A stretch of DNA of 6,849 bases, taken from contig JAEWDX010000199.1 of NCBI GenBank assembly GCA_023389895.1, positions 1 through 6,849 on the forward strand. Direction: 5' to 3'. The stretch comes from Bacillota bacterium (GTDB lineage: Bacteria > Bacillota > Bacilli > Bacillales > Cytobacillaceae). Under the pieces are notes generated by a model, which was not told the DNA's origin, ran no database searches, and was given only the letters and a program-made list of their open reading frames with translations. This document shows, piece by piece, positions 1 through 4,819 of this stretch. Both the position numbers and the translations under genes were made by a program. The stretch's first letter is position 1. Each line of letters starts with the position of its first letter.

Positions 1-251
1 AAATGGTTGTTATAAATGTGATTGCAAATGAATCTACATACTCCATTGCAGGCGATGCTAATATGAAGGCAGAGAAGCTAGAAGGCGTTCCATTAAAGCT
101 TGCTTTAATGGAAGTAAATATTAAAGAAGTAAGAGATGTTATGTTTTATGGTTCAAAAATTATTTCAGAGCCAGTATATGACAAAACATATGATAAAGCA
201 GCAGCTACAAAACTTGATAATCAAGTTTTAGAGGCAATGAGAAATGCTTAA
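1..251 (+). CDS. 3' end of a probable PNPOx-like (split beta-barrel) protein, 5' truncated
   Basis: The open frame runs in from the left edge and stops with TAA at 249-251, so only the last 82 or so residues are visible. The methionine at base 3 is probably internal: no ribosome binding site can be seen and the window starts two bases before it. The visible start (VVINVIANESTYSIAGDA) reads like a pair of beta strands of the FMN-binding split-barrel (pyridoxamine 5'-phosphate oxidase-like) fold, where a hydrophobic strand is followed by a G-A turn. The rest (EGVPLKLALMEV, then VRDVMFYGSKI) fits the C-terminal half of small Bacillus proteins annotated as PNPOx family. That assignment is from memory of sequence style, not a search, and is tentative. 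If right, it is a small cytosolic flavin- or cofactor-binding protein of unknown substrate. The coding frame itself is convincing because it ends exactly at a strong terminator. Confidence 0.55.
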   Translation, partial: MVVINVIANESTYSIAGDANMKAEKLEGVPLKLALMEVNIKEVRDVMFYGSKIISEPVYDKTYDKAAATKLDNQVLEAMRNA

Positions 252-274
252 TCCTTAAGGATTAAGCATTTTTT
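242..274 (+). terminator. Rho-independent terminator of the truncated first gene
   Basis: Thirteen perfectly paired bases (242-254 with 259-271) enclose a TTAA loop, and a run of six T's spans 269-274. The TAA stop codon of the upstream gene (249-251) lies inside the left arm, so gene end and terminator overlap. On the minus strand the arm is followed only by a short interrupted T stretch, so termination of ylaJ from the other side would be weak. Confidence 0.93.
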
Positions 275-347
275 CATTGTGTAGGAAATTATAAATTAGC
301 CAATTTGTGGATAATTTTTTTAATTAAGTGTATTCACGTTTAGCTTT

Positions 348-926
348 TTATTTATGAAAGTTAGATTGCTCCTGTTGCTGCTTTTCTAATTGACGATCTT
401 CATTCGTGTCCAAACCTTTTTTGTTTTTTTCTAGCGGTTCGGGAGTACCCATATCTGCCGGAATTTCTGGCATAAGTCTTCCAGCAATATCTGCTAGCTC
501 ATTCATAATTCCTTGAACTGGTTTTCCAGCTTTTATATCTACAGATATCTCTTTTAGGCGAGCATTTAAATCTGGATCTGCGATAACAATCGCACGAGCA
601 CCATATGGATCATGTCTCAGGCTTTCTCCGACAGTATATTTGATCGACCCAACCTCTGATCTTTCTAAATTTTTATTGATGTCGATGCCAACAATTGCAT
701 ATTTCCCAAGAACGATTGCGGTAGCATCGTTTACATTTGGAACGCTACTGGCAAGTTCCACGAGTCGTTCGGAAATTTCCTGTCCCGTTTTCCGATCAAC
801 ATTCTGGATGGTACTGTTCTTCACATTGACTACATTTTTCGTTGTTTGGGGACCTCCTTCGTTATTTTTCATTCCACAGCCGACTAATAACAGATTTACG
901 AGTAAAATGATGAGCCAATTTTTCAA
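348..926 (-). CDS. ylaJ: YlaJ, YhcN/YlaJ-family sporulation lipoprotein
   Basis: This 192-residue protein is a probable lipid-anchored spore membrane protein. Residues 1-16 form a lipoprotein signal peptide (K2, hydrophobic core, lipobox LVGC), with C17 as the lipidated cysteine. The conserved domain covers roughly residues 48-155 and includes ERLVELASSVPNV, ESLRHDPYGARAIV and the DPDLNARL stretch typical of the YhcN/YlaJ family. The tail (about 165-192) is charged and Gln-rich, probably disordered. In B. subtilis YlaJ and YhcN belong to the sigma-G forespore regulon and have been linked to spore germination and the cortex-lytic enzyme SleB; that is family knowledge. The start is TTG (minus strand, 926-924) with GGAGGT at 933-938, six bases away. 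A sigma-G-like promoter lies upstream. The gene is divergent from ylaK. I see no clear terminator of its own downstream. Confidence 0.92.
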   Translation of the reverse strand: MKNWLIILLVNLLLVGCGMKNNEGGPQTTKNVVNVKNSTIQNVDRKTGQEISERLVELASSVPNVNDATAIVLGKYAIVGIDINKNLERSEVGSIKYTVGESLRHDPYGARAIVIADPDLNARLKEISVDIKAGKPVQGIMNELADIAGRLMPEIPADMGTPEPLEKNKKGLDTNEDRQLEKQQQEQSNFHK

Positions 927-963
927 ATTTAGACCTCCATTAACAAAATGATTCTTTATTGAT

Positions 964-994
964 TATTGTGTAAAATTTCTTCTATCTTTATTCA
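964..994 (-). promoter_or_regulatory. Candidate sigma-G promoter of ylaJ
   Basis: Read on the minus strand, TGAATA (994-989) is followed after 18 bases by CACAATA (970-964). This fits the forespore sigma-G pattern (-35 GNATR, -10 CATNNTA, spacer about 17-18) with one mismatch at the third base of the -10. Transcription would begin near 957, upstream of the ylaJ Shine-Dalgarno at 933-938. B. subtilis ylaJ is known to be sigma-G dependent, which agrees. Confidence 0.6.
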
Positions 995-1095
995 GAAAAT
1001 CATATATTTAAGCAAAGTTCTATTCGTTCCACTGTCTTCACACATATTACTGAACATTAAAGTTTCATTGATGGAAGTTTTCCAATCACGTCCTT

Positions 1096-1109
1096 GGAGG
1101 AGCAGGAGG
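1096..1109 (+). promoter_or_regulatory. Tandem Shine-Dalgarno sequences before ylaK
   Basis: Two strong anti-16S complements lie side by side: GGAGGAG at 1096-1102 and AGGAGG at 1104-1109. The second is seven bases from the TTG at 1117 and fixes that codon as the start. The first would be 14 bases away, too far to place the start directly, but it could act as a standby site. I see no convincing sigma-A promoter between 1000 and 1095. Confidence 0.75.
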
Positions 1110-1116
1110 CATCGAA

Positions 1117-2445
1117 TTGAGTAAAATATACGTGTTAGATACGAATGTCTTGTTGCAAGACCCTAATTCAATTTTTACCTTTGAAGAGAATGAAGTTGTC
1201 ATTCCAGCAGTAGTATTAGAAGAGGTTGATTCGAAAAAAAGATATATGGATGAAATTGGTAGGAATGCAAGACAAGTATCAAGATTGCTTGATAGTCTGA
1301 GACAATCAGGCAAGCTTCACGAGAAAATCCTTCTTGAAAATGGTGGAAGTTTACGAATTGAATTAAATCATCGTTCCTTCCAGCAACTTCAGGATATTTT
1401 TGTGGAAAAAACAAATGATAACCGTATTCTAGCGGTAGCAAAAAATCTTTCTCTTGAAGAAAGTTTGAAAAAAAATGGGCGGACTGTTATTTTAGTAAGC
1501 AAAGATGCGCTCGTTCGAGTAAAGGCTGATGCAATCGGCTTAATAAGTGAGGATTTTCTAAGTGATCGTGTGATTGAAGATGATCATCTTTATACAGGCT
1601 TTATAGAAATATATATTGAAAAAGAAAAAATAAATCAATTTTACGAAAAGGGCGAGTTGCCGATTTCTACTGTTGCTAATTTCACAACGTATGAGAACCA
1701 ATTTATTATTATGAAAGATATGACGGGTTCTTCTTCCTCCGCAATTGGTATGGTAAATAAAGGGAAAAGAGTGATTAAGAAGCTAATTTTTGATTACGAA
1801 CATATTTGGGGGATTAAGCCGAGAAATGTTCAGCAAACGATCGCCATTGAACTTTTACTTAAAAAGGATTTGCCGTTAGTTACCTTAACTGGTAAAGCAG
1901 GTACAGGCAAAACTTTACTAGCATTAGCAGCAGGACTCATCCAAACAGAGGATCTCGGATTTTATAAAAAATTGCTCGTTGCACGACCGATTGTTCCTGT
2001 TGGCAAGGATCTTGGCTTTCTTCCTGGAGAAAAAGAGGAAAAATTAAGACCGTGGATGCAGCCCATTTTTGATAATCTTGAATATTTATTTAATGTTAAA
2101 AAACCAGGTGAATTAGATGCGATTTTGGCTGGAATGGGTTCAATAGAAGTGGAAGCTTTGACCTATATAAGAGGGAGGAGTATACCTGATCAATTTATTA
2201 TTATCGACGAGGCGCAAAACTTGACGAAGCATGAAGTGAAAACGATTTTAACTCGCGTTGGAGAAGGAAGTAAAATTGTCTTAATGGGTGATCCAGAGCA
2301 AATTGATCATCCTTATTTAGACTTATATAATAACGGTTTAACGTATGTAGTTGAAAAGCTTAAAGATGAAAGGATTTCAGGTCATGTAAAGCTTGTAAAA
2401 GGAGAAAGATCGGCACTTGCACAATTGGCAGCCGATCTTTTATAA
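1117..2445 (+). CDS. ylaK: YlaK, PhoH-like ATPase with N-terminal PIN domain (PhoH2 type)
   Basis: This 442-residue cytosolic protein is full length and closely resembles B. subtilis YlaK. Residues 1-145 form a PIN-type nuclease domain: the first acidic residue is D8 (LDTNVLL), with E35/E36 (LEEVD), D101 (TNDNRILAVA) and D130 (VSKDALVR) as the other candidate metal ligands. Residues about 235-442 form the PhoH P-loop ATPase: Walker A GKAGTGKT at 259-266, the RPIVPVGKD signature at 290-298, Walker B IIIDEAQN at 361-368, and the GDPEQID motif at 391-397. The family is thought to couple an RNA helicase-like ATPase to RNA cleavage, as shown for mycobacterial PhoH2; the true role of Bacillus YlaK is not known to me. 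The start is TTG with AGGAGG seven bases upstream. It converges on ylaL, with 25 bases between the two stop codons. Confidence 0.96.
   Translation: MSKIYVLDTNVLLQDPNSIFTFEENEVVIPAVVLEEVDSKKRYMDEIGRNARQVSRLLDSLRQSGKLHEKILLENGGSLRIELNHRSFQQLQDIFVEKTNDNRILAVAKNLSLEESLKKNGRTVILVSKDALVRVKADAIGLISEDFLSDRVIEDDHLYTGFIEIYIEKEKINQFYEKGELPISTVANFTTYENQFIIMKDMTGSSSSAIGMVNKGKRVIKKLIFDYEHIWGIKPRNVQQTIAIELLLKKDLPLVTLTGKAGTGKTLLALAAGLIQTEDLGFYKKLLVARPIVPVGKDLGFLPGEKEEKLRPWMQPIFDNLEYLFNVKKPGELDAILAGMGSIEVEALTYIRGRSIPDQFIIIDEAQNLTKHEVKTILTRVGEGSKIVLMGDPEQIDHPYLDLYNNGLTYVVEKLKDERISGHVKLVKGERSALAQLAADLL
2405..2441 (+). terminator. Terminator-like hairpin inside the 3' end of ylaK
   Basis: Ten perfectly paired bases (2405-2414 with 2431-2440) enclose a 16-base loop, followed by a short T stretch (2438-2441). 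The whole stem lies within the last 13 codons of ylaK, and the stop codon is at 2443-2445. The 3' edge is also part of a 12-base perfect palindrome, CTTTTATAAAAG, at 2437-2448. The T-tract is short and the loop large, so termination may be partial. It is the only candidate separating the convergent ylaK and ylaL transcripts. Confidence 0.55.
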
Positions 2446-2470
2446 AAGGGGTAACAATGTTGTTTTGAAT

Positions 2471-2968
2471 TTATTCTACTCTAAAGCCTTTTACTCTTTT
2501 TATCGGGTTATCTTTATTTCTTCCATCACCATAATATAGATAAACAGGCCCATCTTCTTTTAAAGGTTTTCCATTTACGGAGAAGCCTAAAATTACATGT
2601 TCAGCTTCATTTAGTGATAAATTAATTTCTGCCTCTTCGGTCATAATCATAATAGTAGTGGCATCCTTTTCTGGTTCAGCATTTCGAAGAAAATCTATGA
2701 AAGGAATTCCGAATGTTCCGGTTAATATTTTTTCTTTTTCAAATTTCTTTTCTGACTTTAATGTTTGTGGGAATACTGCCCCTTCCATAATTTCACGATC
2801 CCAATGTGTAGAAATTGACTTTGTATATTCTTCCAGCTCATCTGTTTTTATCTTTTCCAACTCAAAATATGTATTTAAATCAATGCGTCGATCATCAAAA
2901 ATCCATACACCTGGATCGAGAGTTATCGTAAATTTTACTTTGCCATCTATGAAAAGAATATTGCTCAT
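2471..2968 (-). CDS. ylaL: YlaL, conserved protein of unknown function
   Basis: This 165-residue protein is assigned as YlaL from its place between ylaK and ylaN, its orientation, and its ending (VKGFRVE) as I recall the B. subtilis protein. No function is known to me. It has no signal peptide or membrane segment, so it is probably cytosolic. It is acidic, with an aromatic and aspartate-rich N-terminal part (DPGVWIFDDRRIDLNTYFE, 18-36), a charged helical middle (38-80), an ITGT-like beta region around ILTGTFGIPFIDFL (81-94), and a C-terminal beta-rich part ending with YLYYGDGRNKDNPIKRVKGF (143-162). No catalytic motif stands out. The ATG start at 2968-2966 has AGGAGGA at 2974-2980, five bases away. 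A sigma-A-like promoter lies at 3016-3044. It is transcribed against its neighbours on both sides, so it is probably monocistronic. Confidence 0.9.
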   Translation of the reverse strand: MSNILFIDGKVKFTITLDPGVWIFDDRRIDLNTYFELEKIKTDELEEYTKSISTHWDREIMEGAVFPQTLKSEKKFEKEKILTGTFGIPFIDFLRNAEPEKDATTIMIMTEEAEINLSLNEAEHVILGFSVNGKPLKEDGPVYLYYGDGRNKDNPIKRVKGFRVE

Positions 2969-3015
2969 TTTAATCCTCCTCGTAAATTGATTCGTGCTAT
3001 TACTTTCAATACGTA

Positions 3016-3044
3016 AGTATACAACTCTTAATTCTTTCGATCAA
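3016..3044 (-). promoter_or_regulatory. Sigma-A promoter of ylaL
   Basis: On the minus strand TTGATC (3044-3039) and TATACT (3021-3016) are 17 bases apart, matching the vegetative consensus at four of six and five of six positions. Transcription would begin near 3009, giving a leader of about 40 bases before the ATG at 2968. Confidence 0.7.
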
Positions 3045-3057
3045 ATCCTTATAGTTC

Positions 3058-3086
3058 TTGATTTTTTCTGTGCCAAAGTATAAAAT
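3058..3086 (+). promoter_or_regulatory. Sigma-A promoter of ylaN
   Basis: TTGATT (3058-3063) and TAAAAT (3081-3086) are 17 bases apart, matching at four of six and five of six positions. Transcription would begin near 3093, giving a leader of about 35 bases before the TTG at 3128. The -35 box is 13 bases from that of the divergent ylaL promoter, so the two polymerase sites lie back to back. I see no Fur box here. Confidence 0.7.
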
Positions 3087-3127
3087 TTATAGATAGGATG
3101 ATCGCTCGGAAATGGAGGGATTGAAAG

Positions 3128-3409
3128 TTGGCTTCAGAGATGATAGTAGATACACGTGAAAAAGCAAATGCCCTCTTAAAGGCTGATGCTGCTAAAATAT
3201 TAAAGTTAATAAAAGTGCAGATGGATAATCTAACAATGCCTCAATGTCCACTATATGAAGATGTGTTAGATACACAAATGTTTGGATTGTCTCGAGAAAT
3301 AGATTTTGCCATCCGCCTCGGCTTAATTGAAGAGAAGGAAGGAAAAGCTATTTTGTTTGCTCTGGAAAAGGAACTTTCCAATTTGCACGATGCATCAGTA
3401 AAAAAATAG
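3128..3409 (+). CDS. ylaN: YlaN, UPF0358 family, iron-responsive Fur partner
   Basis: This 93-residue cytosolic protein has the length and near-continuous sequence of B. subtilis YlaN (UPF0358 family). The most conserved core is residues 31-61, with NLTMPQCPLYEDVLDTQMFG and SREIDFA, and the tail keeps NLHDA (85-89). The protein looks all-helical, with no membrane segment. Recent work on B. subtilis and Staphylococcus aureus reports that YlaN binds iron(II), contacts the repressor Fur and relieves Fur repression, which explains why it is needed when iron is scarce; this comes from the literature, not the sequence. The start is TTG at 3128, with GGAGGG at 3114-3119, eight bases away; the in-frame ATG four codons later (residue 5) is less likely, and a TTG at 3121 is out of frame with the gene and too close to the ribosome site. 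A promoter precedes it and a terminator follows, so it is probably a single-gene unit. Confidence 0.96.
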   Translation: MASEMIVDTREKANALLKADAAKILKLIKVQMDNLTMPQCPLYEDVLDTQMFGLSREIDFAIRLGLIEEKEGKAILFALEKELSNLHDASVKK

Positions 3410-3420
3410 CGAAGGAAAAA

Positions 3421-3455
3421 CTCAAACATTCCAATGAGATTGTTTGAGCTTTTTT
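3421..3455 (+). terminator. Rho-independent terminator after ylaN
   Basis: CTCAAACA (3421-3428) pairs with TGTTTGAG (3441-3448) across a 12-base loop, followed by six T's at 3450-3455. Five A's precede the stem (3416-3420), which would give a T-tract on the other strand too, though no minus-strand gene nearby needs it. It starts 12 bases after the ylaN stop and should largely separate ylaN from ftsW. Confidence 0.88.
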
Positions 3456-3546
3456 ATTACATCGATAGCCTTTGCAAATTTTTTGCAGGATATTTTATTG
3501 CTTTAGTTGAATAAATAAGATGATGTATTAAACTAAGGGAAGAGGC

Positions 3547-4761
3547 ATGATGGTAAAAAAAATATTAAAGTCGTATGACTACACATTAATTATTGCAGTT
3601 GTCATGCTAGCTGTATTTGGTCTAATTATGATTTACAGTGCTAGTATGGTAACAGCAGTGCAGCGTTATCATTATCCTAGTGATTATTTTTACAACAAGC
3701 AAAAATTTCATTTAATTCTATCTGCGCTTGCATTTGTCTTTATGGCCCTATTTCCTTACAAAGCATTGCAAAATAATAAGCTGCTCATTCCGATGGTATT
3801 TATCTCATTGGGCGCATTATTTGCGATCTACCTTTTTGGACATGCAGCAGGCAATGCTCAAAGCTGGCTCAAGCTTGGGGCGAGTAGGATTCAACCGTCG
3901 GAATTCACGAAATTAACGGTGATTATTTATTTATCAGCTGTATATGCGAAGAAGCAGTCATACATAAATGAGTTTAATCGGGGTGTTGTTCCGCCACTCG
4001 TTTATTTAATATTAGCATGTGGCTTTATTGTGATTGAGCCAGATGTTGGTACAGCAGCCATTATCTTTTTAATTGCTGTCACGGTTATTCTTTGTTCAGG
4101 AATGAATTTTAAAAATATTATGAGGCTATGTATGCTTGGCTTAATGGTTGCTATTCCTTTTTTCTTAATCATGAAGGATAAACTGCTTTCACCGGTAAGA
4201 TTAGGTCGGATTGATGCATTCATCGACCCGTTTACAGCTGATCCGGATATCGGGTACCACATGATTAACTCGTATCTTGCACTTGGAACTGGCGGTGTTC
4301 AAGGATTAGGATTAGGTAATAGCATTCAGAAGCTTGGCTATTTACCAGAGCCTCATACGGATTTTATCATTGCGATCATTTCTGAAGAGCTTGGCGCATT
4401 TGGCGTAGGTTTTGTTCTGCTATTGCTAAGTTATATTGTATTAAAGGGTCTTTATATTGGCTTGAAAACAAAAGATGCATTTGGTAGTTTACTAGCGATT
4501 GGAATTTCTAGCATGATCGGCATCCAGTCATTCGTTAATTTAGCAGGGGTATCCGGTGTCATTCCCTTAACAGGAGTTCCACTTCCGTTTGTGAGTTATG
4601 GTGGTTCCTCGATATTACAATTATCGTTAGCGATGGGAATTCTCGTCAATGTATCGATGTTTACTAATTATGAATACAAATACAAAAACAAACAGGAAAA
4701 AGCCCCACCTGTTCCATTCGAAAAAAATTCAATTAATAAGTACTATCAAGTTCAAAAATGA
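3547..4761 (+). CDS. ftsW: FtsW, septal peptidoglycan glycosyltransferase (SEDS family)
   Basis: FtsW polymerises lipid II into glycan strands at the division septum, working with a class B penicillin-binding protein. This 404-residue polytopic membrane protein has about ten hydrophobic segments; the N-terminal segment follows a short basic cytoplasmic end. SEDS landmarks are present: IYSAS (29-33), WLKLG with R114 and QPSEFTK (116-122), the extracellular loop motif PEPHTDFIIAI (267-277) with D272 as the expected catalytic aspartate, and GVIPLTGVPLPFVSYGGSS (337-355). The tail after about 376 is Lys-rich and cytoplasmic. FtsW is preferred over RodA or SpoVE because of the neighbours ylaN and pycA. 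Two ATG codons are adjacent (3547 and 3550); AAGGGA (3535-3540) suits the first and AGAGG (3541-3545) the second, so the start is uncertain by one codon. No clear promoter is visible in 3456-3535. Confidence 0.96.
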   Translation: MMVKKILKSYDYTLIIAVVMLAVFGLIMIYSASMVTAVQRYHYPSDYFYNKQKFHLILSALAFVFMALFPYKALQNNKLLIPMVFISLGALFAIYLFGHAAGNAQSWLKLGASRIQPSEFTKLTVIIYLSAVYAKKQSYINEFNRGVVPPLVYLILACGFIVIEPDVGTAAIIFLIAVTVILCSGMNFKNIMRLCMLGLMVAIPFFLIMKDKLLSPVRLGRIDAFIDPFTADPDIGYHMINSYLALGTGGVQGLGLGNSIQKLGYLPEPHTDFIIAIISEELGAFGVGFVLLLLSYIVLKGLYIGLKTKDAFGSLLAIGISSMIGIQSFVNLAGVSGVIPLTGVPLPFVSYGGSSILQLSLAMGILVNVSMFTNYEYKYKNKQEKAPPVPFEKNSINKYYQVQK

Positions 4762-4780
4762 TGGAGGAGAAATCCTCCAT
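4761..4780 (+). other. Hairpin with GAAA tetraloop between ftsW and pycA
   Basis: ATGGAGGA (4761-4768) and TCCTCCAT (4773-4780) pair perfectly around a GAAA loop, a stable GNRA tetraloop. It begins on the last base of the ftsW stop codon. What follows is A-rich, not T-rich, so it is not a standard intrinsic terminator in the ftsW direction. It could stabilise the ftsW 3' end, mark a processing site or terminate weakly. The left arm carries a Shine-Dalgarno-like GGAGGA that is masked when folded. Confidence 0.7.
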
Positions 4781-4806
4781 TTGCTATATAAAAAAATAAA
4801 TTTAAT

Positions 4807-4813
4807 AGAGGTG
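4807..4813 (+). promoter_or_regulatory. Ribosome binding site of pycA that sets its TTG start
   Basis: AGAGGTG is six bases from the TTG at 4820. The resulting N-terminus (MNQRINKVLVANRGE) matches the usual PycA start, with the conserved KVLVANRGEIA reached by residue 7, so this start is well supported. The A-rich stretch 4785-4806 just before it has TATA-like hexamers, but none has a matching -35. Confidence 0.8.
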
Positions 4814-4819
4814 TTTTCT

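Noticed and set aside
640..951. 103-residue plus-strand open frame opposite ylaJ
   Set aside because: It is the antisense shadow of ylaJ, with no ribosome binding site, and its peptide is low in charge and Ser/Thr/Phe-rich as expected for a mirror frame.
1069..1088. Imperfect inverted repeat upstream of the ylaK ribosome site (TGATGGAA, 3-base loop, TTCCAATCA with one bulge)
   Set aside because: The stem is short and AT-rich with a bulge; such repeats are expected by chance here, and I know no operator that matches it.
2658..2990. 110-residue plus-strand open frame opposite ylaL
   Set aside because: It is Ser/Phe-rich antisense to a well-supported gene, with no ribosome site or promoter.
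3472..3531. Possible ftsW promoter (TTGCAA, TTGCAG or TTAGTT with TATTTT or TATTAA)
   Set aside because: Spacers are wrong (13 bases or over 20) or the -35 is poor, and TATTAA would start transcription nearly at the ribosome site.
3728..3916. 62-residue plus-strand frame within ftsW
   Set aside because: It is an out-of-frame shadow of a membrane protein gene, with no translation signal.
4002..4262. Minus-strand open frame inside ftsW, and others like it at 1086-1313, 1199-1441, 3241-3429, 4729-4911 and 6017-6325
   Set aside because: All lie opposite or across conserved genes and lack ribosome sites; they are shadows of the real reading frames.
4761..4799. Twelve-codon frame (MEEKSSICYIKK) between ftsW and pycA
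   Set aside because: It overlaps the ftsW stop codon by one base and has no ribosome site of its own, and its bases are better explained by the hairpin.
4781..4809. Possible pycA promoter (TTGCTA with TTTAAT)
   Set aside because: The spacer is only 14 bases and the TATA-like hexamers have no matching -35.
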